Below are positions 35,937-45,449 of a DNA stretch of 64,000 nucleotides, piece after piece. The translations under genes and the position numbers were made by a program. Location: contig NZ_CP067140.1 in the NCBI RefSeq assembly GCF_028553805.1, positions 3,100,001 through 3,164,000 on the forward strand, given 5' to 3'. The notes beneath the pieces are model-generated. The model saw nothing but the letters and a program-made list of their open reading frames with translations. It ran no database searches and had not been told where the DNA came from. The DNA comes from Paracoccus saliphilus. Lineage in GTDB: Bacteria > Pseudomonadota > Alphaproteobacteria > Rhodobacterales > Rhodobacteraceae. Positions within the stretch are counted from its first letter, which is position 1; each line of letters opens with the position of its first letter.

Positions 35937-37019
35937 ATGCCCCACGAACACGCATCCACCCCGGTATTGATCGAACCGCTCTCGCGCCACAAGTTCGACA
36001 GCACCGCCCTGCGCGACTGGCTGGCGGCAAGATTGCCCGAGGCAAGCGACGGGATCGAGGTCCGGCAATTTCAGGGCGGCATGTCCAATCCGACATTCAT
36101 GCTGACCTGCCGGTCCGGGGCGCGGTTCGTGTTGCGCAAGAAGCCGCCCGGCAAGCTGTTGCCAAAGGCGCATGCCGTGGATCGCGAATACAGGGTGATG
36201 CACGCGCTTGGCCCCACATCCGTTCCGGTTCCCGAGATGGTGGCCTATTGCGACGACCCCGAGATCATCGGTGCCGAGTTCTTCGTGATGCGTTTCGTGG
36301 ACGGGCGGATCATTCCCGATCCGGCCATGACACCGATCCCGCGCGATCAACGCCCCGCGATGATGTTCTCGCTGGTGGATACGCTGGCCGAGTTGCATCG
36401 GATCGACTGGCTTGCCGCGGGGCTGGAAGGTTTCGGGCGGCCCGAAGGATATCTCACGCGCCAGACCCTTCGCTGGTCCGCGCAATATGAAGCCGCGAAA
36501 TCCGATCTTCCCGCCGATTTCGACTATTCGCAGATGGACTGGCTGCGCGACTGGCTGATCGAACATGCCGGAGTGGCCGATTACAGCGCGATTGCGCATG
36601 GTGATTTCCGCCTCGGCAACGTCATCGTTCACCCTGACGAGCCGCGGGTCATCTCGGTCCTGGATTGGGAATTGTCGACCATCGGCCATCCCATCGCCGA
36701 TCTCGCCTATCTCTGCCTTCAATATCGCCTGCCGACAGATTTGCCCGGCTCTTACGATCTTCTGGGGGCAGGCCTGCCGCCCGAAGAGGACGTGCTCGCG
36801 CGGTATTGCGACAAGGCCGGGCTGGATGGCGTCCGGGATTGGCCGGTCTTCCTGGCCTTCGCCTGTTTCCGCTATGCGGCCATCGTGCAGGGCGTCGCGG
36901 CCCGTGCCGCCCGCGGCAACGTCAGCAGCGCAAGCGCAGATCCGGCGACCGACGGCGCCCGTGCCCGGCGCGTGGCCGAAGTTGGCGCGGATATCGCTCG
37001 AAAAATGGCCACTTCCTGA
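35937..37019 (+). CDS. Phosphotransferase-family kinase, ACAD10/11 kinase-type
   Basis: The 360-residue protein has the aminoglycoside-phosphotransferase fold. It has a glycine-rich N-lobe loop with [10 protein letters not shown], the ATP-binding lysines in [10 protein letters not shown], the catalytic loop [12 protein letters not shown] (Asp in HGD) and the metal-binding Asp in LDWELSTIG. These match bacterial homologues of the ACAD10/ACAD11 N-terminal kinase, such as LvaA of levulinate catabolism. The expected substrate is a 4-hydroxyacyl-CoA, not an antibiotic. It is divergent from its dehydrogenase partner and shares the same operator type. Confidence 0.9.
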   Translation: MPHEHASTPVLIEPLSRHKFDSTALRDWLAARLPEASDGIEVRQFQGGMSNPTFMLTCRSGARFVLRKKPPGKLLPKAHAVDREYRVMHALGPTSVPVPEMVAYCDDPEIIGAEFFVMRFVDGRIIPDPAMTPIPRDQRPAMMFSLVDTLAELHRIDWLAAGLEGFGRPEGYLTRQTLRWSAQYEAAKSDLPADFDYSQMDWLRDWLIEHAGVADYSAIAHGDFRLGNVIVHPDEPRVISVLDWELSTIGHPIADLAYLCLQYRLPTDLPGSYDLLGAGLPPEEDVLARYCDKAGLDGVRDWPVFLAFACFRYAAIVQGVAARAARGNVSSASADPATDGARARRVAEVGADIARKMATS

Positions 37020-37140
37020 CAGAGGTAACGGCCGCTTTTCCGTGCAATCCAAGATTGCACCTCACAGCCAGACTCGGCTAGGCAATATCCGATACCGCCG
37101 TGACACGCGCTCCGTCACCTTCAAAAACCGGGAAATTCCA

Positions 37141-38154
37141 ATGCCGATGAAATCTGCTGCCCTGATTGCAACGACCGCCCTGCTGCCGATGGCCGCCCTG
37201 TCTCAGGAAATGCCGGACCCGAAGGTCCTTGTGATTACCATGTTCGATGGTGAGACGCAGCCCTGGCTCGACAATCTGGATCTGTCCGAGGAAATCGCTA
37301 TCCCCGGCCTTCCCGAATCCGCACCGGCCCTGTCATGCAACGGCAATCTTTGCGTCATGACGACGACGATGGGCTTTGCCAACGCCGCCAGTTCGGTTGC
37401 CGCCGTTGCGCTGAGCGACAAGGTGGATCTCCGTGACAGCTATGTCCTCGTTGCGGGAATCGCCGGGGTGGACCCCGAAGAGGGCACCCTGGGTTCCGCC
37501 CATTGGGCACGATATGTCGTCGATGCCGGTCTGCGTCACCTGATCGACCCCCGCGAAATTCCCGAAACCTGGGAGAGCGGGTCTCTCGCCCTGGGCACCT
37601 CCGAGCCGGGGGGCGAAGGCGGCTGGACCGCCGGAACCGAGCTCTACGAACTGAACCCGGAGCTGACCCAACGCGCGCTGGAGATAACCAAGGACACGGA
37701 ACTTGCCGATAGCGAGAAAGCTGCAGAATACCGGGCGGCATATTCCGCCGAAGCGGCGCAAAAGGCACCTTTCGTCAGTGCCTGTGACACGTTGTCGGCC
37801 GACACTTACTGGCATGGCGCCATCATCGCGCAAGAGATGGAAGCCCGCGTCGCGCGGCTGACCGAAGGAAATGGCGTCTACTGCACCTCTCAAATGGAGG
37901 ACAACGCGACACTTGCCGCCTTGGAACGGGCGGCAGGGGCCGGGAAAATCGATTTCGATCGCATCGCCATCCTCAGGACCGCCTCGAATTTCGACCGGCA
38001 GGCCGAGGGGCAGACGGCCGCGGAATCGCTCGGTGCCGATTCCGGGGGATTCGGTCCGGCCACGGAAAACGCCTTCCGCGTCGGAAACGCATTCGCGCAG
38101 GAGATCATCTCGAATTGGGAGGCCTGGGCGGACGGAGTTCCAACCAGTAACTGA
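37141..38154 (+). CDS. Purine nucleoside permease (NUP) family protein, secreted
   Basis: The 337-residue protein has a signal peptide (MKSAALIATTALLPMAALS) and the NUP-family start PKVLVITMFDGETQPWL. Further on it has the TTMGFANAASS, VAGIAGVDPEEGTLGSAHWA and SACDTLSADTYWHG segments. No other membrane segments are visible, so a transport role seems doubtful. The fold of the family is related to nucleoside phosphorylases. It is likely periplasmic and may act on nucleosides. It begins 121 bp after the kinase gene and is followed by a hairpin. Confidence 0.85.
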   Translation: MPMKSAALIATTALLPMAALSQEMPDPKVLVITMFDGETQPWLDNLDLSEEIAIPGLPESAPALSCNGNLCVMTTTMGFANAASSVAAVALSDKVDLRDSYVLVAGIAGVDPEEGTLGSAHWARYVVDAGLRHLIDPREIPETWESGSLALGTSEPGGEGGWTAGTELYELNPELTQRALEITKDTELADSEKAAEYRAAYSAEAAQKAPFVSACDTLSADTYWHGAIIAQEMEARVARLTEGNGVYCTSQMEDNATLAALERAAGAGKIDFDRIAILRTASNFDRQAEGQTAAESLGADSGGFGPATENAFRVGNAFAQEIISNWEAWADGVPTSN

Positions 38155-38178
38155 GGCACAGGTAGCAGCTACTCAAGG

Positions 38179-38205
38179 ACTGACGCCCCATTCCAAGGCG
38201 TCAGT
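38179..38205 (+). terminator. Terminator-like hairpin after the NUP gene
   Basis: A 9-bp stem, ACTGACGCC with GGCGTCAGT, extends by AAGGA/TTCCTT across one bulged base. It lies about 25 bp after the stop. The tail has only a short T-rich stretch. Confidence 0.65.
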
Positions 38206-38255
38206 TCCTTGACCATGAAGCACCGAGCCACATCAGAGGATAGATGGGTTTCCGG

Positions 38256-39248
38256 TCAACCGCACAGAAAATTCCGTTTGAATGTCCGCATCACGAAATT
38301 CACCGCCTCGGGGCGAGGATGCCGAAGATCGACGCCCATGGCATCGGGCAGAAACGCGGTGATGATCTCGTAGGAGGGAAAATAGTGCAGATGCGGGTCT
38401 TCGCCGAACTCGCGCATTACCTCGTCGATTGCCATCCGCAAGGACGCCTTGGAAACCGAATTGGCCGTGATGCAGGACACCGGGCGGAACGTGGCGGCCA
38501 GCGGCACGGGTGACAATGTAAAGATGATCTCGGCATCCGGACGAAACTCCCGGATTGTGCGATAGACATTCGTCAGGTTCCGGCGGTTCTCCTCGACACC
38601 CATAACGCGGAAACCGTGCCGTTCTGGATCGAACCGTTGATTGGGGATGGCTCGCCAGAACACGTCCCCGGTAATCTTGTCATACCAGACTTCCGAAAGC
38701 CCGAGGGTAAAGATGAACACCTCCGTCTTGCGAAAGATGTCACGGGTCGTCTCGCGGATGTCCGGCGACATTTCGGCATCGGTGCCGTCCGGGTTCTGCC
38801 AGACCGATTCCTCGGGAGAATGACCGCCGATCGCCCAATCGAATTGCTGGCGCAGCGCCGCGCTGTTCACGATCCCCTCGCCCGAGCGAATGATATGGGC
38901 GTTGAGACCGATATCGTCGCCAAAGACATTATAGCCCTTGCGCAACAGGAATTTCGTGACCTCCGCCGCGAAACAGCTTCCGAAGGCCGTGATGTAATGA
39001 TCGCGCGTGATGAAAGGCTTCTCCGGAAACCAGCCATGCCCGACATATTTCTCCACCGCACCCGGCTCGTCCAGGCTTTCGCGCATCGGGTGGTAGTTCG
39101 TCGTTGCCCCGCGATACCAGCTGCCATGTGCCCGGCGTTTCTTTCCCGCCATCTGGTAATAGAGCAGGTGCGGCTTTTCGGATTCATCCTCGGCAACGGC
39201 AAAATCCTTGGTGGGCCGGTTATTCCCGATGATCCTGCCTTTCGTCAT
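38256..39248 (-). CDS. GSCFA-domain protein
   Basis: The 330-residue protein carries the GSCFA signature (TAFGSCFAAEV) and the later FTLGLSEVWYD and TLSPVPLAATF segments of this SGNH-hydrolase-like family. The catalytic Ser would be in GSCFA. Members are linked to polysaccharide or cell-surface modification, but the reaction is not established. The ATG at 39246-39248 has GGGAGGG upstream; an earlier in-frame codon would add Cys/Arg-rich residues without family character. It is downstream of phoB in the same direction, after a 217 bp gap that has no Pho box. Confidence 0.85.
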   Translation of the reverse strand: MTKGRIIGNNRPTKDFAVAEDESEKPHLLYYQMAGKKRRAHGSWYRGATTNYHPMRESLDEPGAVEKYVGHGWFPEKPFITRDHYITAFGSCFAAEVTKFLLRKGYNVFGDDIGLNAHIIRSGEGIVNSAALRQQFDWAIGGHSPEESVWQNPDGTDAEMSPDIRETTRDIFRKTEVFIFTLGLSEVWYDKITGDVFWRAIPNQRFDPERHGFRVMGVEENRRNLTNVYRTIREFRPDAEIIFTLSPVPLAATFRPVSCITANSVSKASLRMAIDEVMREFGEDPHLHYFPSYEIITAFLPDAMGVDLRHPRPEAVNFVMRTFKRNFLCG

Positions 39249-39429
39249 GCGACCCTCCCGTTCACTCCGCCACGCCATATCACGGCAACAGGCTCGCAGT
39301 GTAAAGGACTTGCACGGCATGTAGCGTCCCGTGCCAATAACGAAACGCGGCACGCCGTAGCGGAAACATCCCGAAGGCAGGACATGCCGTCCAAGCCACG
39401 ATCCAGAGATTCCGATCGGACCTCTGCCG

Positions 39430-39465
39430 CAGCCTGCCGGGGCTGCCGTTCAAGCGTGCAGGCTG
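39430..39465 (-). terminator. Weak hairpin after phoB
   Basis: CAGCCTGC (39430-39437) pairs with GCAGGCTG (39458-39465) over a 20-base loop directly after the phoB stop. The loop is long and there is no U-tract, so this is uncertain. Confidence 0.3.
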
Positions 39466-40155
39466 TCAGCCAAGCGCGTAACCGGTGCCGCGCACGGTGC
39501 GCACCGGATTGTCGCCGCCATTGGTCATCAGCGCCTTGCGCAGCCGCCCGACATGCACGTCGATGGTGCGGGTATCGACATAGATATCGCGGCCCCAGAC
39601 CCGGTCCAGCAACTGCTCGCGGGTCCAGACCCGGCCCGGTTTTTCCATCAGCGTGGATAGCAGCCGGAACTCGGTCGGGCCCAGATGCAGGGGCTGTCCT
39701 GCGCGAAAGACCCTGTGCTCGGCCGCATCCAGGATGATATCGCCGAAACTCAGCCTCTCGCCCATGGTCGAGGGGCGGGTGCGGCGCAACTGGGTCCGAA
39801 GGCGGGCCATCAGCTCGACCACGGAGTAAGGCTTGACGACATAATCATCGGCGCCGGTTTCCAGACCACGCACCCGGTCCGTCTCTTCGCTGCGTGCCGA
39901 GAGCATGATGATCGGAATCCCGCGGGTCGCCGGATCGGCCTTGACCTGACGGCAGACCTCGATCCCCGAGACCTTGGGCAGCATCCAGTCCAGCACCAGA
40001 AGGTCGGGCTGCTCCTCCTGCACCAGCAGCAAGGCGTCCTCGCCATTATCGGCGACCACGACCTCGAAGCCCTCGGCCTCGAGATTGTATTGCAGGACCT
40101 CACGCTGCGCGTTCTCGTCTTCGACAACCAATACGCAAGGGGCCTGTATCGTCAT
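39466..40155 (-). CDS. phoB: Phosphate regulon response regulator PhoB
   Basis: The 229-residue regulator has a receiver domain (1-120) with acidic pair E12/D13, phospho-acceptor D56 in LLVLDWMLP and the conserved lysine in VVKPYS. A C-terminal OmpR/PhoB winged helix ends IDVHVGRLRKAL...VRTVRGTGYALG. It activates genes with Pho boxes under phosphate limitation. It is the last gene of pstSCAB-phoU-phoB, 3 bp after phoU. The cognate sensor PhoR is not adjacent and is absent from the window. Confidence 0.95.
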   Translation of the reverse strand: MTIQAPCVLVVEDENAQREVLQYNLEAEGFEVVVADNGEDALLLVQEEQPDLLVLDWMLPKVSGIEVCRQVKADPATRGIPIIMLSARSEETDRVRGLETGADDYVVKPYSVVELMARLRTQLRRTRPSTMGERLSFGDIILDAAEHRVFRAGQPLHLGPTEFRLLSTLMEKPGRVWTREQLLDRVWGRDIYVDTRTIDVHVGRLRKALMTNGGDNPVRTVRGTGYALG

Positions 40156-40158
40156 CTC

Positions 40159-40887
40159 TTATCCCTCATTGCTCGCGATTCCCGCATCGCTCGACACGCT
40201 GCTGGCCTTGGGCCGGCTGTCATCCGGCAATTCTCCGGTCACCAGATAGATCACCTGCTCGGCAATCGAAGTCGCGTGGTCGCCCATCCGTTCAACATTC
40301 TTGGCGATGAAATGCAGATGCATGCAGGCGGTGATGTTGCGCGGGTCCTCCATCATATGGGTCAGAAATTCGCGGAACAAAGCGTTATACATCTGGTCCA
40401 CTTCCAGGTCGCGCTGGCGGACATCCTCGGCCAGTTCGCCATCGCGGCGGATATAGCTGTCCAGCGCATCCTGCAGCATCTTGCTGACTGCCTGCGACAT
40501 GCGGCGTATCGCCATGCCCGAGCCGTCGATCACCGGCATCTGCGTCAGCACATCGGTCCGCTTCGCCATGTTCTTGGCGTAATCGCCCACACGCTCCAGC
40601 GAGGCGGCGATCTTCATCACCGCCAGAACCATGCGCAGATCGGTGGCCGTGGGTGCGCGCAGGGCGATCAGCCGCGCCGCATCCTCGTTGATCTGCAATT
40701 CCAGCGTATCGATTGCCTTGTCCCGGCGGCGGACCTCTTCGGCCAGCTCCTCGTCCCGGGCATCCAGTGCCGTCGCGGCGTCCGAGATGGCGACTTCGAC
40801 CATGCCGCCCATCTTGACGACCTGCGCCTGGATCGTCTCCAGGTCGCGGTCGAACGCGGAGGATATATGCTTGTCGCGGTTAATCAT
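40159..40887 (-). CDS. phoU: Phosphate signalling protein PhoU
   Basis: The 242-residue protein has the two PhoU three-helix repeats, each with a metal-binding E-x-x-x-D-type segment, as in LERVGDYAKNMAKR and VERMGDHATSIAEQ. It links the state of the Pst transporter to PhoR. The long first helix begins MINRDKHISSAFDRDLE. It is placed 18 bp after pstB. Length is normal. Confidence 0.95.
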   Translation of the reverse strand: MINRDKHISSAFDRDLETIQAQVVKMGGMVEVAISDAATALDARDEELAEEVRRRDKAIDTLELQINEDAARLIALRAPTATDLRMVLAVMKIAASLERVGDYAKNMAKRTDVLTQMPVIDGSGMAIRRMSQAVSKMLQDALDSYIRRDGELAEDVRQRDLEVDQMYNALFREFLTHMMEDPRNITACMHLHFIAKNVERMGDHATSIAEQVIYLVTGELPDDSRPKASSVSSDAGIASNEG

Positions 40888-40905
40888 TCCTGCCTCCTCC
40901 GGGCA

Positions 40906-41703
40906 TCAGCCAATGCGGCCCGAGATATAAGCCTCGGTGCGTGAATCCTGTGGTTTCGTAAAGATATCGTCGGTCTCACCATATTCCACCAGGTTGCCCA
41001 GGTGGAAAAAGGCGGTCTTCTGGCTGACGCGGGCGGCCTGCTGCATCGAATGCGTCACGATGACGACCGAGAATTCCTCGCGCAGCTTGTCGATCAGCTC
41101 TTCGACCTGTCCGGTAGCAATGGGGTCGAGCGCCGAGCAGGGCTCGTCCATCAGCAGCACCTCGGGCGCGGTCGCCACGGCGCGGGCAATGCAGAGGCGC
41201 TGTTGCTGGCCGCCCGACAAGCCGGTGCCGGGTTCCTGCAAGCGGTCCTTGACCTCGTTCCACAGCGCCGAGCCGCGCAGAGATTTCTCGACGATCTCGT
41301 CCAGCTCGGCCTTGTTGCGGGCCAGGCCGTGGATACGCGGACCGTAGGCCACGTTGTCATAGATCGACTTGGGAAAGGGGTTCGGCTTCTGAAACACCAT
41401 GCCGACCTTGGCGCGCAACTGCACCGGATCGACGCGGCGATCATAGATATCTTCGCCGTCGAGCCGGATCTGGCCCTCGATACGGGCGATCGGGATGGTG
41501 TCGTTCATCCGGTTGATGCAGCGCAGGAATGTCGATTTTCCGCAGCCCGACGGGCCGATGAAGGCTGTCACGGTCTTGTCGAGGATCTCGACATCCACAT
41601 CCTTGATGGCATGGGTGTCGCCGTAATAGACCTGCACATTCTTGGCCGAGATCTTGATATCCTGCTGTGTCACGGCACTCTCCGCTCGGTTGATGTCGTA
41701 CAT
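40906..41703 (-). CDS. pstB: Phosphate ABC transporter ATP-binding protein PstB
   Basis: The 265-residue ATPase has Walker [10 protein letters not shown], signature [14 protein letters not shown] and Walker [14 protein letters not shown]. The PstB-type [14 protein letters not shown]-loop follows Walker A. It energises phosphate uptake through PstC and PstA. It lies 24 bp after pstA. Confidence 0.96.
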   Translation of the reverse strand: MYDINRAESAVTQQDIKISAKNVQVYYGDTHAIKDVDVEILDKTVTAFIGPSGCGKSTFLRCINRMNDTIPIARIEGQIRLDGEDIYDRRVDPVQLRAKVGMVFQKPNPFPKSIYDNVAYGPRIHGLARNKAELDEIVEKSLRGSALWNEVKDRLQEPGTGLSGGQQQRLCIARAVATAPEVLLMDEPCSALDPIATGQVEELIDKLREEFSVVIVTHSMQQAARVSQKTAFFHLGNLVEYGETDDIFTKPQDSRTEAYISGRIG

Positions 41704-41727
41704 TATTCTAGGCTCCTCTCGCCGATA

Positions 41728-43083
41728 TTACCAACGGCGCTCGAACCGGCGGCGCAGGAAAATGGCCAGCAAGTTCATGCAGAAAAGGAAGATCAGCAGC
41801 ACGATGATCGCTCCCGAGGCCCGCTCGATAAAGGCGGGGTCGGCGCGCTGCGTCCAGTTATAGACCTGCACCGGAAGGGCCGAGGCCGGGTCGAACAGAC
41901 CTTCGGGCGGGGCGTCGGGAAACTCGCGGACAAAGGCCACCATGCCGATCAGCAGCAGCGGCGCGGTCTCGCCCAGGGCCTGCGCCAGCCCGATGATCGT
42001 GCCGGTCAGGATGCCGGGCATGGCCAGCGGCAGGACATGGTGGAACACCGACTGCATCTTGGAGGCACCGACGCCAAGCGCCGCGTCGCGGATGGATGGC
42101 GGCACCGCCTTCAGCGCGGCACGGGTCGAGATGATGATCGTCGGCAGCGTCATCAGCGTCAGGACCAGCCCGCCAACAATAGGCGCCGATTGCGGCAAGC
42201 CGGCGAAATTGATGAAGGCGGCAAGACCGAGGATACCGAAGACGATAGACGGAACGGCGGCGAGATTCGAGATATTCACCTCGATCACATCGGTCCAGCG
42301 ATTCTTCGGCGCGAATTCCTCGAGATAGATCGAGGCCGCCACCCCGATCGGCACGGCAAGACACAGCACCACCAGCATCATGTAGAACGAGCCGAGGATC
42401 GCCACGCCAACGCCTGCCGCCTCGGGCCGCTGATCCGAGGCGTCGGGGTTGGTGATGAAGTTCCAGTTGAAGCGTGTGACCAGCTTTCCCTGCTCTTGCA
42501 GCGCATCGGCCAGCATCAGTTGCTGCGGCGAGGTATTGCCATCGGCGGCCGCGCTTTCCATCGTCACGCGGCCCTTGAAATAACCGTCGATCCGGCCATT
42601 CACCAGCACGTTCACGTCAACCGACTGCCCGACCAGTTCGGGATCCGCCAGAACGCGGTCGCGCAGCTGCGCCGAGGCCTCTTTCGACACCAGGCCGCTG
42701 ATGTCCTTGTCCGCCAGTTCGTCGATCTCGATCCCCGAGGAGGAGACAGCGGTCCCCACCGCACGATCCAGCACCTTGCCATAGGACAGGGTCAGCACCT
42801 TGGACATCTCATCCGGGTTGCGGTTACCCTTGGGGTCCAGCGTCTCGGCATCCAGCGCGACCGGGATCGACAGGTAGGTCTGCCGGAACGCCCCCGCTCC
42901 GCCCCCGATAATCGAGGTCAGCAGCACGATCAGCGCGATCATCGCGATCCCGATGGCACTGGCGCCATAAAGGCGAAAGCGCTTCTCGGCGGCATTGCGG
43001 CGGCGGGTACGGGCATCCGCGATCATCAGCGAGGATTTCGGTGCGGGCACATCGCCGGTTTGCGGCATCGGTAAATCGGTCAT
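41728..43083 (-). CDS. pstA: Phosphate ABC transporter permease PstA
   Basis: The 451-residue permease is longer than the E. coli form (about 300). It carries the N-terminal DUF3333-type extension common in Alphaproteobacteria, here about residues 20-220, with one helix and a periplasmic part. The C-terminal half has the typical helices and the coupling motif around EALGVGASKM-like AALGVGASKMQSV. It overlaps pstC by four bases. Confidence 0.95.
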   Translation of the reverse strand: MTDLPMPQTGDVPAPKSSLMIADARTRRRNAAEKRFRLYGASAIGIAMIALIVLLTSIIGGGAGAFRQTYLSIPVALDAETLDPKGNRNPDEMSKVLTLSYGKVLDRAVGTAVSSSGIEIDELADKDISGLVSKEASAQLRDRVLADPELVGQSVDVNVLVNGRIDGYFKGRVTMESAAADGNTSPQQLMLADALQEQGKLVTRFNWNFITNPDASDQRPEAAGVGVAILGSFYMMLVVLCLAVPIGVAASIYLEEFAPKNRWTDVIEVNISNLAAVPSIVFGILGLAAFINFAGLPQSAPIVGGLVLTLMTLPTIIISTRAALKAVPPSIRDAALGVGASKMQSVFHHVLPLAMPGILTGTIIGLAQALGETAPLLLIGMVAFVREFPDAPPEGLFDPASALPVQVYNWTQRADPAFIERASGAIIVLLIFLFCMNLLAIFLRRRFERRW

Positions 43084-44285
43084 TCGTACTGCTCGCGATA
43101 TTTGCGCACGATATAGAGCGCGACAATGTTCAGGCCCAGGGTGATGACGAACAGCGTCAGGCCAAGGGCAAAGGCCACCAGCGTCTCGGGCGCGGCGAAA
43201 TCGTTGTCGCCGGTCAACTGGCTGACGATCTTGACGGTGATCGTGGTCATCGCCTCGAAGGGATTGAGCCCCAGCCTCGCTGCGGCACCGGCCCCCAGCA
43301 CTACGATCATCGTCTCGCCGATGGCACGGCTGGCGGCCAGCAGCACCGCCCCCACGACCCCCGGAAGGGCGGCGGGCAGGACCACCTGGCGGATGGTCTC
43401 GGACGGGGTCGAGCCCAGGCCGAGCGCCCCGTCCCGCATGCTTTGCGGCACCGCGTTGATGATGTCATCGGATAGCGAGCTGACAAAGGGGATCAGCATG
43501 ATGCCCATCACCAATCCGGCGGTCAGCACCGATGAACCGGAGCTTCCCAGCCCCATCGGCTCGGCGAAATAATCGCGCAGCATGGGACCCACGGTGATCA
43601 GGGCAAACAGACCGTAGACGATGGTCGGGATGCCGGCCAGAACCTCGATGGCGGGCTTGGCGATGCCGCGCACGCGCTTGCTGGCATATTCCGACATGTA
43701 GATGGCAGCGAACATCCCGATCGGCACCGCGACCAGCAGCGCGATCAGGCTGATATAGAGCGTGCCCCAAAGCAGCGGCAGGACGCCCAGTTCGGAATTG
43801 CCCTGGAAGCGCGGGGTCCATTCCGTTCCGAAGAAGAAATCCAGCCAATTGTACTGCTGGAAGAAATTCCCCGTCTCGAAGATCAGCGACAGCACGATCC
43901 CGGCGGTGGTCAGAATGGCGATGGAAGAACAGAAGATCAAAACCCCCATCACGATCCGCTCGACCGTGTTGCGGGCCTGGTATTCGACACCGATGCGGGT
44001 GATGCTCCAGCCAAGGCCGGCGATGGCGGCGGCCAGTGCAAGCAGCCCCACGAGGCTGACGATCTCGGGGGAAAGAACCTCTGCCATGCGCAGGATCGAC
44101 GCGGCGATCATCACGATGATGGCCGGGGTCAGCGTCATCAGCGCCACGCTGGCACCGTGATAGGTCGGGCGGCTATGCAGACTGCGAATATCGGACCCGG
44201 CAGTGGCATAGGCCCGGCTGCGTCCGATCAGGTAACCGGCAATGGCCAACAACAGGCTGGCAAGCAGTGCCCATGACAGCGGCAT
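43080..44285 (-). CDS. pstC: Phosphate ABC transporter permease PstC
   Basis: The 401-residue permease has an N-terminal set of two to three extra helices before the conserved BPD_transp_1 core. The core contains GVLPLLWGTLYISL, AGIPTIVYGLFAL and GLGSTPSETIRQV (coupling loop). The ATG at 44283-44285 has AAGGA 7 bp upstream. It works with PstA as a heterodimer. It is separated from pstS by 76 bp that contain a perfect 14-bp hairpin. Confidence 0.94.
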   Translation of the reverse strand: MPLSWALLASLLLAIAGYLIGRSRAYATAGSDIRSLHSRPTYHGASVALMTLTPAIIVMIAASILRMAEVLSPEIVSLVGLLALAAAIAGLGWSITRIGVEYQARNTVERIVMGVLIFCSSIAILTTAGIVLSLIFETGNFFQQYNWLDFFFGTEWTPRFQGNSELGVLPLLWGTLYISLIALLVAVPIGMFAAIYMSEYASKRVRGIAKPAIEVLAGIPTIVYGLFALITVGPMLRDYFAEPMGLGSSGSSVLTAGLVMGIMLIPFVSSLSDDIINAVPQSMRDGALGLGSTPSETIRQVVLPAALPGVVGAVLLAASRAIGETMIVVLGAGAAARLGLNPFEAMTTITVKIVSQLTGDNDFAAPETLVAFALGLTLFVITLGLNIVALYIVRKYREQYE

Positions 44286-44322
44286 TTGACGTTTCCTTGC
44301 GTAATGGCGTCGGTGAAAGGGA

Positions 44323-44354
44323 CCGGGCGGCGCGGAACGCTCCGCGCCGCCCGG
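44323..44354 (-). terminator. Hairpin between pstS and pstC
   Basis: A perfect 14-bp stem, CCGGGCGGCGCGGA with TCCGCGCCGCCCGG, has a 4-base loop and begins 8 bp after the pstS stop. The - strand tail TCCCTTTC is weakly U-rich. It probably gives partial termination and protects pstS mRNA. Confidence 0.85.
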
Positions 44355-44361
44355 ATACCGT

Positions 44362-45393
44362 TTACTGTGACATGGTCGTTTCGTTGGCCACGGCTTCCTG
44401 CGTCGCGGCCAGTTCGGGATCGGAGACCAGGCCGTATTCGGCCAGCGGGCCATCCGGTCCGGCCAGTTCGTCGGCGACGAAGAACTCGGCATATTCCTTC
44501 AGACCCGGGATCTCGCCGATATGCTGTTTCTTGACATAGAAGAACAGCGGGCGGGAAACCGGGTATTCGCCCGAGGCGATGGTCTCGGTCGAAGGCGAGA
44601 CACCCGACATGGTGCCCACTTTTAGCTTGTCGGTGTTGTTCTCGTAGAAGGACAGACCGAACACGCCGATGCCGTTGGGATCGCTTTCGATGCGGGCCAG
44701 TGTCTCGGTGTAATCGCCGTCGATATCGACCGACTTGCCGTCGGTGCGCAGGCTCATGCAGGCGGTTTCGGCTTCGTCCTCATCGCCCATTTCGGCGGCA
44801 AAGACTTCCATCGCGCCCGATTCCTCGCAGCCGGCCAGCATGACCTTTTCCTCGAAGACTTCGCGGGTGCCGTGCTTGGTGCCGGGAACGAATGCCAGGA
44901 TTTCCTGATCCGGCAGATCCGGGTTCACTTCGCTCCAGTTGGCGGCGGCATTGTCAACGATCTCACCGTCCTTGACGACCTGGGCGGCCAGGGCATTGAA
45001 CCAGTCAGCCGGGGTATAGACGAAATCCGGGCCGCTGGTGGCATTGGCGAAGACGATCCCGTCATAACCGACGCGAACCTCGATGATGTCGGTCACGCCG
45101 TTGGCGGCGCAGGTCTCGATCTCGCTGTCCTTGATGGCGCGGCTGGCATTGGCGATATCGACGGTGTTCTCGCCCACGCCTTCGCAGAATTTCTTGAGAC
45201 CAGCCGACGAGCCGCCCGATTCCACCACCGGGGTCGGGAAGTCGGTGTTCTCGCCAAAGGCTTCGGCGACAATCGTGGCATAGGGAAGCACGGTCGAGGA
45301 ACCGGCGATCTGGATCTGGTCACGCGCCGCGGCAGCGGTCGCGGACAATGCGATGACGGACAGGGCCGTTGCAGTGAGGCCGAGGGATTTCAT
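44362..45393 (-). CDS. pstS: Phosphate ABC transporter substrate-binding protein PstS
   Basis: The 343-residue periplasmic protein has a signal peptide (about 1-23, ending ATAAAA-R) and the phosphate-binding signature QIAGSSTVLPYA, then ESGGSSAGLK and PGTKHGTREVFE. The size is the larger type found in marine and alphaproteobacterial PstS/PhoX-like binders. GGGAG precedes the ATG. It is the first gene of the operon and has a Pho box array about 57-96 bp upstream. Confidence 0.95.
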   Translation of the reverse strand: MKSLGLTATALSVIALSATAAAARDQIQIAGSSTVLPYATIVAEAFGENTDFPTPVVESGGSSAGLKKFCEGVGENTVDIANASRAIKDSEIETCAANGVTDIIEVRVGYDGIVFANATSGPDFVYTPADWFNALAAQVVKDGEIVDNAAANWSEVNPDLPDQEILAFVPGTKHGTREVFEEKVMLAGCEESGAMEVFAAEMGDEDEAETACMSLRTDGKSVDIDGDYTETLARIESDPNGIGVFGLSFYENNTDKLKVGTMSGVSPSTETIASGEYPVSRPLFFYVKKQHIGEIPGLKEYAEFFVADELAGPDGPLAEYGLVSDPELAATQEAVANETTMSQ

Positions 45394-45449
45394 AGGGTAC
45401 TCCCTGAGTTGGGTGTGGAAACTAGCGAGGCTGTGGGTATTCTCGAATC

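Noticed and set aside
35937..37019. Aminoglycoside resistance kinase
   Set aside because: The fold is shared, but the genomic pairing with an ACAD10/11-type dehydrogenase and the shared operator point to hydroxyacyl-CoA metabolism.
41002..43074. 690-codon open frame opposite pstB and pstA
   Set aside because: It is antisense to two unmistakable pst genes.
43080..43083. Four-base overlaps (also at 4501, 12159, 29418, 57565, 62876) as possible frameshifts
   Set aside because: These are ordinary ATGA-type couplings between complete genes.
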